The notes under the pieces were generated by a model that had not been told where the DNA came from, did no database searches, and saw nothing but the letters and a program-made list of their open reading frames with translations. Shown in pieces: positions 49,793 to 62,435 of a stretch of DNA of 64,000 bases (position 1 is the first letter of the stretch; every line of letters starts with the position of its first letter). Source of the stretch: Hypomesus transpacificus (Eukaryota; Chordata; Actinopteri; Osmeriformes; Osmeridae); the NCBI RefSeq assembly GCF_021917145.1, contig NC_061075.1, positions 2,835,038 through 2,899,037 of the forward strand, in the 5' to 3' direction. Made by a program: the position numbers and the translations under genes.

Positions 49793-50869
49793 ACAAGCTT
49801 CCTCTCCTGTAAGCCTCCCTAGTTTCCCTAGCGTAGTCCCAGCTTCACCTCGTGGCCAAAGTCGCTTCTCGGAGTCCGAGCAGAACCCAATGAGTAGCAA
49901 TCCAGCTATAGCCTTTGCATAATGACAATCAGTCTCGTCATAAAGATTCTTAACCTAAACACAAACTTTGCGCACCTTGAATGTGCACTAGCCTAATAAA
50001 CCCGACGTTCCATGTCGAGTACATGGAACTGTCAACAAACACTTGCTAAATGTTCTGAAAACACTAAACATCTCTATCGTTTGCAGAGAAAGTTAGAAGG
50101 CTAATACCCGAAATACTCAGGTATGATGCAGTTTCGTGCCATGACAACAAGGAAAATGTGAAACGAGTATTGGCCTGATAATCAAATCACATCCGGTGTA
50201 GTCACATATGTAGCCAATTGATTATTGATTATGCCTCCTCGCGCACAGGCGCTTACTCGGTCTGCTACAGGTTGCTCCCTCATCCTTTAGAACGGCGAGA
50301 GAAAGCACTCGAGGTCAATTGGATTTCTTTGCACTCAACGTCCAATTCCCCTCCAATAACATTGCCCAGGTAAAACAATAACAACCACTTTCAATACTCA
50401 CTGTACTCAGGTGCCCTGTGACTGCACGCTTTAACAAAGTCAGCACCACTTAGACATGAAATGTTAGCTAACTAGCTACGGCAGAGAGCTCAAGTGCGCG
50501 AGCTGTCATCTGAGAGTTGGCTACACGCAGCCGAAACTAACGTGTTTTATCTCTCATAAAAAACCAGGGGAACTGTAAAGGAAGCAGGCTATTTATACAG
50601 CTAAATATGTTATTGTCATTCAAATATAAACGTTAGAGAGCAAAGCGAGGAACGTTTTACATGTAATGATATTTGCGGCGCGTTATACAGTAAGGACAAG
50701 CCCCCCGGTTATTTCTCTTCTACATAAGGAATGTGGGTCACCAGGCCTTATGAATCAAAAAAGCATAGCAAGAAAAACTGCTCTTTATTCCTTCGCAATA
50801 CCACTACTCCGAAAGACAACAACAATCGAACACATTGCATATATGTTATGATAAATGTCACTCTCGTAC

Positions 50870-50975
50870 CTTGAATGTTTGTCCGTCCGTCGGGATTTTA
50901 TTGCTCCAATTTATCGCGAGCAGTAGACGGCTCCGCTGTGCGGGGCTGAACTCAGTTGGAACAACAGCTAGGCCT
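50870..50975 (-). promoter_or_regulatory. clock: Candidate clock non-coding exon 1 and promoter
   Basis: A good donor (cattcaag then gtacga, exon end at 50870) closes a GC-richer segment with TCGCGA and several CG dinucleotides, about 5.9 kb upstream of the start codon. Mammalian CLOCK also has distant non-coding first exons. The upstream exon edge is not determined. Confidence 0.45.
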
Positions 50976-50999
50976 ACGACTGGCTCGAAACGCGCATGC

Positions 51000-53725
51000 C
51001 CAGTTTAACATCAGCAATTTTACAATATTAGAATGATAAAAAGCGTTGACACATTGAAATACGTATGTGACTTACAACACAGTTTAATTAAAATGATAAC
51101 TGACTCATAGTTCGTGATCATAGGCTATATGAATCGCATTTGACTAACTGTGATTTCAGAGCCTGCAAACGAGCTTACATAGAATATTTAGGGTAGGCTA
51201 TTATAAACATACACGGCTATGCTGTACTAATATGAAGTGCCCTTTGACTTGTATGGTCAAATACCCTGAATCATAGGATTTGGCAACACTTCAGTTGTAG
51301 GCTAGCCTGCAATAAAAGTCATAATTGCTTTTTAAAATCTGTGTGAATCACATTTGTCGTCTTATGCAAAGGGAAGTATAATGATGGTTTGTATATTATA
51401 CTCGAGGAGATGAGGAATCTAGGCTACGATCTTTGAAGTATTCAGCACTGTATTTTCGTTATACAAATGATCTAAATGTTTGGCCTGCATACGTCGCTCA
51501 CTCCATTGGATGGATGCCAATTGGGTCAAATGCACTGGCCAACCAACCTTCAAGAAGCATGCTGCGCGCGCTGAGAACGCTTGTATGACGGTTTATACAC
51601 CCAATCACTGGCTTGTGCGTGTTCAGGCGGAGTCAATGTGCAGCCAATCGGATATAAGTCTACAACTTCATTAGCTTAGCATGTCAAGTTCCTGAAACGC
51701 TGTATTATGTGTTTAAACAGGTTAGTAAAAAAGAAAAAAAAAGAAAAAGGTAAATATTTATATAAAACATGCTTGGTCTTATTATCTTCCATTCGTATAT
51801 TTTCAACACAGTTGTCGGGCCATTTCAGGATCGCTCCGTAGTGCTGTAAGGATGTAGGCTACTTTGTTAACTGCCTAAATGTAATGGAGCGTTGCGGGTT
51901 ATTTTGTTATCAGAATTGACCTTTAACTGTAAATCATAAAGACTGCTACCTGTTAAGAATCGCGTTTACAACTGTGTTGTTGAGCAGTTAGGCTTGGCGT
52001 TGATTAACAGTCGCCTTATCAAAGTACTAAGAAAAAAACATTCTACTGTTTAAGAAACTCCCAGACTGGACTCAATGTTTTGAGAATGTCTGTTGAATCT
52101 CGAATATGTAACTGATTTCACCTCGGTATATTAGAGTAGTAACAATAATAATAGTGTAGGCTATAAACTTAGAAATAACAAAATTACATTTTTGTTTCAT
52201 TTCATTTGGATGAAGGTGATGTGACATGTCATGTATGCTCCAGACATTCCAATAAAGCACATTGTTGATTTTGTAATTTTGTTTTATTTTGTTTTAACAT
52301 GTTGATTTACTTGATGAGGGAAGTCAAATGCAAGTAATTATTTCCAGGACTACGTTGCCATCTATTGTTTATAGCAGGTACTGCAGACAGCCTGCCGTGC
52401 TGTGCCGACCTAAAAGCTACGGTTTCAGAACACCGTTGTACCTCAAGCGACACCGTATAATTTCGATGCTTAAATTAGTTTATAATAAATGTCTAAAAAG
52501 TGTATGATCATGTGTTTTTGCATTAACCTCCCCTCCTATCTCAGTAGACCAAAAGTCCTAACACGAGTATTAACGCTGATGCCATTGAAACCACTTGGTA
52601 GTGCTGTGGTCTAATATTCAAACGGAATCTCACATTCTTGTCACAGTGTCATGAGGCGGCGGGGTGGCGGGCTAAAAGATCCAGGGAACGGTCTGCTCTT
52701 TCTGGCGAGGTGACACAAGCTTTCTGCTTGGCTTGTTTCTCACCTCCAGACTCGGCCCCTCGCAGGGTGATTTCACACCCAGACCTCCAGACTGACAACC
52801 TGCGATGCAGATGTCCGTGCGCGGCATCCAAGGTGTGAAGCCAGTCCCTCTGGCTTCTAGAAGCAGAACACCCCGCACTATAACTCAGAACGCAACTGTT
52901 TCTCCTGCTGGGTCATTGTAAGTTTCCTTGTGGATCAGTTATTTTACAGTACGAGGGGAATTAAATTACTATTCTTATTCATTTATAATAGACTATCAGG
53001 GTATAAAAATATGATGTTATTAGTTTTTCATTTGTATATGCTAAGGCTTCTTGTATCAGGTGGTTTGAAATGAAAAATACAGGCTACTACTCGATCAGGT
53101 CTGTCCTCTGGCTGAATGGATTGGTCGGCGGTGTGGGTCGGTGGTGTATGATGAGAAGGAAACGTCCGCATAGCGTTATCATCATTATTATCATCATCAT
53201 CATCATTACGAGAATAAAAGGCTATAAAAGGCTGAAAGGCAAACCACGAGGAGCAAACCGTGCTCCACAAAACCATAGGACAACAAAAGTAATTATATCA
53301 CAATGCTTTAATTCAAAATACATTATCATAACAGCACATTTGGACAAACAATGAGCAACTTTATTAGGATTCTTTGTTTACATTCAACATCACTATACAG
53401 GGGCCGTGAGTAGGTGTGGTTCTTCCTAGGACGGGGGGTTTGATCCTCTCCATACAGCACCTCAGCCTGCAGACACTGAGGGACACATTACAAACTCAGC
53501 TCCATAAAACTCAAGCACTAAAACGATCTGACATCTGTAATAGCCTTTCTCAAATCAGGTCCTCAGGACAAACTGTCCTGTGTGTTTTTGATGTTTTCCT
53601 CTTTGGACACCTGATTTAGATGAGTCTTGAAGAGCGAAACACTTAAAACAAGCAGGGCATGGGGTCCTGAAAACCAGTATTGGGAAAGGTTGATCTAATA
53701 GGCTAAATACCTTGGCACTTTTTCC
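51000..53725. other. clock-nmu intergenic region, no gene recognised
   Basis: AT-rich with a short (ATT/ATC)n near 53180-53205. It contains no exon-like coding segments that I can link. In human this interval holds PDCL2. No phosducin-like exon was recognised. Confidence 0.5.
53360..53365 (-). terminator. Possible nmu polyadenylation signal (AATAAA)
   Basis: AATAAA on the minus strand, 361 bp after the nmu stop codon. Confidence 0.4.
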
Positions 53726-56700
53726 TTATTCATATTCTAGAGATCTTCTTCCATTTCGTGGCTGTTAAACAAGAGAGGAATGTTATTTTCCTGGTGGTGT
53801 GGTCTTGTGACTCAGTTTAGAGGTTGAAGAGTGGTTCAGAGATCTGCCTACCCGGTACAGGAAGTAGCCTCTGCTCTGGATGCCAGCCGGGCCCTTCAGG
53901 TCCTCCTGCACACACACACACACACACTGTCAGGACAGGAAGTCAGGTTCAGTACAGGAAGTCAGGTCATAACAGGAAGTCAGGGACAGACAGCCAAGAA
54001 ACCAGGAAAGGCTCCTTCCTTCCTTCCTCCCCACAGCATTTATTCTCTGCTAGTAGGTCAGTGGGTGCTGGTTATCTGTTAGGCTTCTAACCCCAAAGCA
54101 GCAGCTTCCTCGTCCAACACACAGCGTTTTCTGCGTCACTTTTCCACATTTCCTCGGATGTTTCCGCTGCTTCTACTACGCGAATGTCAGACAGCGAGAA
54201 GTTCACCACTTAGCCCCACCAATTTTAGACGATAATTGCCCTAAGTAGGAAAGGAACAGCTAATGCGGGCCAAGCTGGTACAGAGAGAGAGGGAACTGCA
54301 GAGGAAAACACTCTCGCATGTTAAAGATGACATGTTTGTAATAACACGCGTCCTTGTGTACGCATGTCGAGGTAGACCACTCTCACTCAGAAGCTGCTGC
54401 AACATGTTTTTTTTATGTTTCTTTATTATTGTGTTTTGTTTATTGTATTTTCTCTTTAGTTGCATGATGAGTGTTCAGGAGATCCTAAAGGGACTTTCCA
54501 GTAGAACGGGCGTTCCATCTTTTTTAATGTATTCTGCCTTGTCTCTCCGGAGTTAAACTAATCGGAGCCCAGGCATCATCCGAAGACATCGATCATTAGG
54601 TGACCAGTAAATTGTCAACCAATCCGTCAACTGGTCGTTTTGCTGTGTCTTTCCCAGGAGACGTTGGAAGTGAAGCATGGATGTGTGACACACGGAGGGT
54701 ACATACGTGCAGTCTGATTCCTTTCACTTGCCGTTTATCAAGCTGAGGAACCAGTTGCAGCAGAGGGTGCAACATGGGGGGCTGACGCATCCACACACCA
54801 ACATGGACAAACATGAGAACCATGAACAGCCACCCCTTGACACGGGGCCGGGGCGTGCAGAGAGGACTCAGGTAAAAACGTTTTCACACACACACACACA
54901 CACCCACAGTACTGGAAAGCACACACACACACTCACGCACATGTACATCCAGTTTAAAAGTCCATAGTGAGTCCTCAGTGCAGTCCTGTGTTCATTTGCA
55001 GACTCTGCATCAATGTTTCCAGAAACAGTAGCACAAAACACCACAATAACATCACACATAATTTAGGCCATGCAGGAACACGGAGGCAGGAAGCAGGAAC
55101 ACAGAGGGAGGAACACAGAGGCAGGAAGCAGGAACACGGAGGCAGGAAGCAGGAACACAGAGGCAGGAAGCAGGAACACAGAGACAGGAAGCAGGAACAC
55201 AGAGACAGGAAGCAGGAACACAGAGACAGGAATCAGGAACACAGAGACAGGAAGCAGGAACACAGAAACAGGAACGCAGACACAGGAAGCAGGAACACAG
55301 AGGCAGGAACGCAGACACAGGAAGTAGGAACACAGAGACAGGAAGCAGGAACACAGAGGCAGCGCTAAAGAGGGGCATGGAACATCAGTATTATCACAGC
55401 TGTCCGAGTGGTTTAGACAGTGTGAAAGGCCCAGGCTAGAAGGGATGTGGAGGGTGTTACAGACCAGCTAACAAGGCAACACACATGGACCTGAAGCATG
55501 CAGAGAGGGACACCCAGCACACAGTGACCCACATATGATTGACTGGGTGTCGGCCCTTGTGCCTGTTTCCATAGCATCGACAACGTCTGTGTTTGTTTTC
55601 ATGTTTTTTATGCGTATTTCATGTGTAACATGGTTTGGTTGCACTCAGAAAACAAGTGACAGACAAGTGACAGGCATCTAGTGATGCAGGGAGCCACAGA
55701 GTAGAGTCTTAACTAACTCTCCCTCCTCTCTGATATGGCAACACCTTGAGGCTTAGAGTAGTGAAATAAAAACTGCACACACATACACGTAGAGATGCAC
55801 AGACAGTCAATCACACACATACTCACAAATGCACACATATAGAAAAATAAATTGTCAATGTTTGATTCTGTGGTGGGCTGGGAATGGAGCACTGTAATGG
55901 TAGTAAAGTAAGTACTGACCCTTTTACTGGTGTCACGGGTTTTCAACTCCTATAAAAAGGAAGAAATCAAATGCTGAGTACACACTATAGATCTAAATAC
56001 ACGGCTAATGTCAAATGAATGTGAGTGCATCACGAGAAACTAAAATGTGTACGCAGGTGAAAAAAAAATATTACGCTTACAAATGAGTTACAATAGTAAA
56101 CTTAAAAAGTACTTTCACACATTAAATGTGTCAGTAACTATATGAGTAGACAAATCAGTAAATTTCAAGGACACTCCCAATTGTCCAATACAATACAATT
56201 AAAATATATTAAGCTCTCATTTAATACATTTAAATGGCTTTGATGTATACTCCTTTTTCGTGTGTATACATGAGTTTAAAGGATGTCTGGTCGTTGTGTT
56301 TACCTTGGACTTCTGAACTAGCATCAGGACACAGACTTCTCCCAGCAGGTCTGATGGCTTCAGCAGAGAGATTTAAGGAGATGATCCGACAAAAACCTTG
56401 TCACAACCAGCCATTTTCATCTAATTTCAACATGTCATCTTTATGACATTTATTTCATGTGATTAAGTTTTGGATTAGTCTATACAAATACATTGAATGA
56501 AGATGAGATTATGTAAAAAGTGTAATAAGACAGCGCTGTCATTAGAGACTTGATTACACTGAGCAGTAAAGCCTGAAGAGCGTTCAGCTCGTTATTACAT
56601 CCTCACTCACCCGAAATGGCAGGTCTGCAGAGAGGTAGGCTGAGCACACCTCATCCACCTGGGGGGCGGGGGGGGGGAGATGTGTCACCATCAAGCCAGA

Positions 56701-57892
56701 TGGAGTGACAGAAAAAGGAAGAAAGAAAGAAGTGAAAGAAAGAAAAAGAGAAAGATAGGGGGAAAAAGGATGAAAGGTAGAGAGACAAAGAATGAAAGGA
56801 AGAGAGGGAGCGAGAAAAAGATAGAGAGAAAAAGAGGAGGGTCTAACCTGACTGAGAAGTTGGTCCTGGTCTATTGTGGCTCGTTGCAGCACTACTGGAG
56901 CACCTTCATCAGTCAGCAGGCAGACAACCAGGTAGGAAGACAGACAGACAGTCAGGCAGGCACGTAGTCAGACAGACAGACAGGTGAGTAGGCAGGCAGA
57001 CAGAAAGTCAGTCAAGCAGACAGACAGGTATGAAGACAGGCAGACAGAGGCAGATAGACAGGCGGGCAGATTCGTCATATGATCTTGTAGCAGAACATCA
57101 ACATAGTTACAATATCATGTTTGGAATTATTTACCAGAGGGTATGCATTGGCCGGAATCTCAAATCATATGTATTTTTACAAGTCGTCTTACAGTCAATG
57201 TTACAAGTAATAATATGCCAGTCCTACCATATAGGCTATCACACGTACTGACAACTGTTAATTTTCCCGTTTCGTGTTTTTTTCTTCATCTGAATTGTAT
57301 TGGTTTCAAAAACAGACATTTCAATCTGTCTTTTAAAGTTTCTTTTTTCAGATTTTTCTCAAACTAAATTTGATTAAACAAAGTTGATTCGATAACGTTA
57401 ATTACAGAAATGTTTCATCATGGTGCTATTAAACATGAAGGAACTGTTCATATCTTCCTAAATACAGACAATAATCATTGGTTTTCCATGGTTTAAAATC
57501 ATGCAGTTAAAATGTATTCATGCGTGACCACCTAGAGACGTCCAAAGCTGGTTTAACGTCCTATCTCCCATTTGAAAAAAGTTTTAAACGTAAAAATAAA
57601 AAATATTGACTAAAACACAACCAATTTAATTGCACGGGTTCAGCACAGAAGGCCAAAAGTCGTACAAAGCAACACAACTCCTCGAAACAAAGTAGGTCAT
57701 TTTAAAGTCTCACTACATGTACACAAATGATAAGAACTTACTAGTGCAGACGGGGATTGCTGAGATGAGTAAAACGGCGAGGGTGATGCTGGCGGTGCTG
57801 AGCGGGATCATCGCGCTCCTGTAGAGGTTGGTCACTTTACTCGCGTTGCCGCTCTGAGAAACTCTGGTTTGGCACTGGGAGGTCTTCATCAT
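53726..57892 (-). CDS. nmu: Neuromedin U precursor, nine exons recognised
   Basis: Secreted neuropeptide precursor; the mature amidated peptide acts on NMUR1/NMUR2 (feeding, smooth muscle, stress). Exons: 57742-57892 (signal peptide, MMKTSQC start, hydrophobic core ITLAVLLISAIPVCTS), 56848-56903 (APVVLQRATIDQDQLLSQ), 56611-56658 (VDEVCSAYLSADLPFR), 56304-56357 (PSDLLGEVCVLMLVQKSK), 55920-55949 (ELKTRDTSKR), 55745-55772 (FLFHYSKPQ), 54707-54781 (PPMLHPLLQLVPQLDKRQ...), 53852-53905 (GIQSRGYFLYR) and 53726-53761 (PRNGRRSLEYE, stop). The active core FLYRPRN is followed by Gly-Arg-Arg, the amidation and cleavage signal. Most junctions are in phase. The one between 55745 and 54781 is not (phase 1 into phase 0), so a small exon is probably missing from my model. 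Human NMU has about ten exons. The location beside clock matches human. Confidence 0.92.
55070..55368 (+). repeat. 21-bp minisatellite, nmu intron
   Basis: About 14 copies of 'ggaagcaggaacacagagac'. The period is divisible by three, giving open frames on both strands. Neither frame is credible as a gene. It lies in the interval where a small nmu exon seems to be missing. Confidence 0.95.
56695..56840 (+). repeat. GAAA purine tract, nmu intron 2
   Basis: A/G-rich low-complexity sequence between the second and third nmu exons. On the transcribed minus strand it is a pyrimidine tract. Confidence 0.85.
56928..57066 (+). repeat. CAGACAGGCAGG repeat, nmu intron 1
   Basis: Degenerate (CAGA/CAGG)n tetranucleotide repeat. 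Confidence 0.85.
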
Positions 57893-58500
57893 TACGCTCT
57901 TCTGTTCTCTGCTATTCTCTGCTATCTCGTAGCCTGTCGGTTTAGTATTCGTTCTGGTGGTCTTAATCCTCCCCCCAGGACCGTTATAAGGCTGGAGTGG
58001 AGGTCACACGCTCGATGAATCAGTGACACTCCGTGGCGTCATTCGGGGCTTGTTCCACGGTGATATATTGTTTGCGCTACAGTACTTTACAGCAATTTTA
58101 CAACTTTATATGACTCAGTCAGGCATAATCAATTACGTTGGCAAAATCAAATAAGGCTCCCCAAACCTCAAGATACCTGTCCTGTGCTGGTTAGGGATAA
58201 ATGTGCAAAAGGATACTGGATGGAAAATGAGCCCATGAGCTTTAGGCTGTTCTAGAACTCTATAGCCATGATAGAAGGATGTTCTAGAACTCTATATTCA
58301 TGATCCAGTATGTTTCTGAACTTGAGACCCATGATAGCAGGATGTACTGTATATCAAGGCCGTAGCCATGAAGTCAACATTGGGCAGGACAAATTAAATT
58401 TGTTATGATCATTTAGGACAGCGTGCGTGGTTGCCTATCGTAGCGTAGCACATTTATAATTTTATTTTTATATCAATATATTTGGGGGGGACATTTTGAC
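57893..58500. other. nmu 5' flank
   Basis: Contains the presumed nmu promoter. A duplicated motif 'gttctagaactctata' occurs near 58248 and 58281. No gene and no clear core promoter element was seen. Confidence 0.4.
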
Positions 58501-58614
58501 CAGATTTGAATATATATTATGATTACGGCCTTGCTGCATATTGTCTTCTCTCAGTGAATCATGTTTCAATAAGATATGATCACAAGATCACATGCCACAA
58601 AAAAACCAGAGAGC

Positions 58615-58702
58615 TGCAGAAACTACACAAACACACACACACACACTTACACATGCACACACACTCATTCATTCATGCACACTCACACACACAAACACAC
58701 AG
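58615..58702 (+). repeat. CA microsatellite
   Basis: (CA)n with TCATTCATG interruptions. Confidence 0.85.
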
Positions 58703-58704
58703 TC

Positions 58705-59560
58705 TGTCAGCTCCCAATCACTCCCGCTACGGGTGTCATGCATGTTTTAAACATATCTTTAGATTGTTTCGATGTTTAGATTATTGCAATTCCCTTTATG
58801 ATGTCTTCAGATTTACATTTAGTCATTTATTAGACGCTCTTATCCAGAGCGACTTACAGTAAGTACAGGGACATTCCCCCCGAGGCAAGTAGGGTGAAGT
58901 GCCTTGCCCAAGGACACAACGTCAATTTGCACGGCGGGGAATCGATCCGGCAACCTTCTGATTACTAGCCCGACTCCCTCACCGCTCAGCCATCTGACTC
59001 CCTCTAGATGGTGCATAATCCTGCTGCCAGAATGTCATCATCCACTAGAAAGTTTGATCACATTTCCCCAGTCTTGGCCTCTTTGCACTTGCTTCCTGAC
59101 CAGTATAGAATACATGTTATTGTTTGTTTTTAAAGCTCTTAATGGACAGGCCCCTTTCTATATCTCGGACCTCATACAACTACACGCACCCATTAAGTCA
59201 CTGAGGTCTGCAGACAAACTATTTGTATACACTCGGTCATGCTGCATACATATAGGTGATAGAACCTTTGCAGTTTCTGGTCCTAGGCTGTGGAATCAAC
59301 TTCCCCTTTCTATCAGGCTGGCTCCTTCATTGTCTGTTTTTAAATCCAAACTTAAAACGCACTTATATGCACCAGCGTTTCACACTACCTCTTGAGTTAT
59401 GTTACTTATTTTACTGTTATTGACTGTTTGTATTTTGTTTTTATTATGTATTTTATGGTATCTTTTTGTGCTTTTGTTCGGCACCTCAGTCAGCCTTGCT
59501 GTGTTAGAGTGCGCTTTATAAATAAAATGTACTTACTGACTTACTTACTTTACTATCATG
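58705..59560 (+). mobile_element. L2-like LINE 3' fragment, interrupted
   Basis: 5' part codes CLDYCNSLYDVF, a reverse-transcriptase C-terminal motif. After a SINE insertion (58803-59003) the frame resumes with HNPAARMSS, then LLFVFKALNGQAPFYISDLI, SGPRLWNQLPLSIR and LSVFKSKLKTHLYAP, ending near 59395. A short 3' UTR ends in 'gcgctttataaataaaatgt' and TACT repeats. This is the usual C-terminal signature and tail of CR1/L2-type non-LTR elements. It is truncated and cannot be active. Confidence 0.85.
58803..59003 (-). repeat. tRNA-derived SINE nested in the LINE
   Basis: Nearly identical to the SINE at 33606-33795: 'tagacgctcttatccagagc', 'gacttacagtaagtacaggg', 'cttgcccaaggacacaac' and 'ggggaatcgatccgg' on plus. 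It splits the LINE frame between DVF and the HNPAAR segment. Confidence 0.88.
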
Positions 59561-60615
59561 AGCAGAGATGACTGCAGGCTCATCAAGTTGAACAATATTT
59601 TCTGAAGAAAGCTATATGAGAAAGTAAGAACATTCACATTCCAACCAGAAATAACAAGATTAAACACGGGTCAAGACAAACCGAACTGAGACAAACATAC
59701 GAATGACGACAAAAGCGCAGCAGGACACATTATGGGGGAAGGAACATTTTAAAACGTGTCTGAAGTGAAATGATTGGGCAGGGTTATCAAGGATCACCAG
59801 GTCCTGGAGCTGAGTTAATCTGAAAGGTTGAAGCTGGTGTGTCGAGGGGGAGAATGAGGCTGGTGCTCCTCCAGGAAAGAGCCTTTTTAAATTGTAATGT
59901 GTTCTACCATAGCTGGACTGTGAGCTGACCAGCCCCTAGACCCTGCAGGCCTTACAGCTAGACCCTGCACGCTCATCACAGTCCGTAGACCCTGTGTACC
60001 AGGCTTCCTTTAAGGCTAGAGCAGGCTATCACTTAAATAAATAATCCAATGTCTCTCATCCTCTCAGAACACCACTGACACTGCTTCACCCACCATGCTG
60101 TTTGTGAGCTGTCTGACCGTGACAGTGTGACTAACACATGCAATGTTCTACTGTCTTACTTGTGACAACATGCATTTGTTGTGCACCTTGGGGAAATTCC
60201 CATTTACGGTAATGGATACAGCAGTTTTAATGTGTCACACTCATAACACAGCGAGTATATGTTGACATGATCTCTGAGGACAATGGGGGACAGACTTGAA
60301 ATGTGAACTGCGCCTAGAGACATGGCACAAAGACATTTCTTGGTTAATGGTGAGTACTTTCCTTAGTACCCATCCTCACTGCATGCGTATTCCTCGCTGT
60401 GTATTTCATTTTTCATTCCTAAATTCGAGTGCGTTTGACTTAAAGTTTCAAAACGTCCGCAGACTTTATTTTTTTCCATCCGTAAAAATTGACAAAAGGT
60501 GAGAAAAGCTCAACTTTTGGGTGCGTAGGAATGCGTGAGGCCAATCAGGATGCAGATGTCTCCCAGCTCCGCACGGTAGCCTGTCGGTGTGTGTCACAAA
60601 CCATCAGAGAAAGAG
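59561..60615. other. No gene recognised
   Basis: Unique-looking sequence with a short CCTGCA/GACCCTG repetition near 59935-59995. The frame at 60296-60502 has no domain or splice support. Confidence 0.4.
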
Positions 60616-60617
60616 GG

Positions 60618-60812
60618 TCGGTTGGCTGACGGGTAAGGGGTCGGGCTATTAATCAGAAGGTTGTCGGTTCGATTCCCGGCTGTGGCAAATGACGTTGTGT
60701 CCTTGGGAAAGACACTTCACCCTACTTGCCACAGGGAGAATTTCCCTGTACTTACTGTAAGTTGTTCTGGATAAGAGTGTCTGCTAAAGGACTAAATGTA
60801 AGAAGGCTCTAG
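60618..60812 (+). repeat. tRNA-derived SINE, full length
   Basis: Head 'ggttggctgacgggtaaggg' and B box 'ggttcgattcccgg', body 'tgtccttgggaaagacactt' and 'caccctacttgcc', tail 'actgtaagttgttctggata' and 'agagtgtctgctaa', ending in aatgtaa. It is the plus-orientation reference for this family here. Confidence 0.88.
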
Positions 60813-61084
60813 TGCAGACAGGTCCGTGCAGATATTCTGTAGTGAGAAAACCGGATGTATGAGTGTGTACTCAGTGGATACTCCTTGCCTGCCTGTTACT
60901 CATGTGACCCTGAGAAGATACAACAGTAGCAGGGAAAGCAGAAGCTGGCTGCTTGCACGACTCCAAGAAACCACACAACGGATGCTGTAACCCTGGCGAT
61001 GACCTTGCTGTGACCCTGAGAGCTGCTACCAAGGCATGGACCAGACATTCTGTGATGAACGACCTGCTGTCAATGTTCTCTCTC

Positions 61085-62435
61085 ATCACTCCCCTCCTAA
61101 ATTAATCTTTCTCTCTGTCCCTCTACCTTTCTCTCTCTCTCTCCCTTATTTTCACACTCTTTGTCATTCTCACTCCCTTTTTCTACCTCCCTTTCTCTAC
61201 TCTCTCTAATTTAATTCAATTTAAATCTGTCAGCTTTATTTCAATGACTGTTCGAATTAAACAATGTCGCTAATGCAGTCCACAGCAAAATCAACCTCAC
61301 TCAGGTGTTTGTTTATGGGCATCTCTGCTCCACATTCAACATGCTGGACACACTTTTGTAATTGAGAAATTATACGTTTACTCATCATATGGGATGCAAA
61401 TAGATATTTTGTTTGTTTTTTCAAATCTTACTCGTAAAAACTCATACAGTGTCAAAATGTCACGACATTTGAGAGTTGATGATTGTGTTGCAATCTAAAT
61501 TGGGGGTGGGGAGGGTTAAGAGTGGCATTTGCATGCCCAGTCATAATTGGCTTGTTTGAGATGAGGCCCAATGGGAAAGACAGTTCATTACTGTCTCTGG
61601 TGTATCATGAAAGCTAATTAAGGCAAGCACGTTGACCTTAACTACACTAGGCTAAGCTTCAAACTGGAGTGCCAGGTAAGGTTGCAGTACAGTGATTAGA
61701 CACACTGTAAAATATATGACCAGTTTACTCACCTCTTGTTTACCTAGAAACATTTGATGAAAAGATACAAAGCAGTAATCACTAACAGGTTTTTCCCATT
61801 CCAAAGGAACGTCATGAACCTTATCAATATGATAAAAGAGTGAGACTACAACTCCAAATTGGACCAATCAAGGATTGTGCACCAGCTGTATGAGGCTCGT
61901 GCACCAGAGCCCTGAGAGGATGTGTAATTATCCTGTCTTCTGTTTCCTCGGTGGAAAAGCCCCTCCTTATGAAGTGTTAATGTTGATGTTTAACACCAGT
62001 AATCGAGCCGTCATTGTCTCCTCGTTGCTGGGGAGGACTTTGAGCCCCACATTATCCACAGGGTGACTTTCACAGACGGTGATAGACTCTGTTGTTTAAC
62101 CTTTCTTCATAAGTCCTACTTGATATGCTAATAGCATGGGTCTTATTAGATAGGAATATCCCTACCGTCCAAAAACCGTCTGGGTCACCCAGCAAGGACA
62201 CCTGATCTCCCTCCCATTTACAAAAACCCTCATGTTTAAGATGTCTGCTAACAGATTGCTGTTCTGGTTTCCTGGTCATTCATCGTTCTATTGCACATCA
62301 CAGATTCATAAGGGGAACTGTAAAATTGTGACAGGAGAAAGCACATCGTTTTAGTTGATGCTAGTGGCTGAGATCTTTTGGCTCTTTCCATGGTGTCCCA
62401 CCCCCAGTTCATTCTTCCCCCTTGAGCTGTCTGTA
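61085..62435. other. No gene recognised
   Basis: A CT-rich low-complexity patch at 61105-61210, otherwise AT-rich unique sequence. No exon-like coding signal was found. Confidence 0.4.

Noticed and set aside
54596..54823. Stand-alone 75-residue peptide
   Set aside because: Only its middle (54707-54781) is real, as an nmu exon; the ends are intron.
60871..61089. 72-residue minus-strand frame, and similar frames at 61652 and 63409
   Set aside because: No recognisable family, no splice linkage and no codon or conservation evidence obtainable here.
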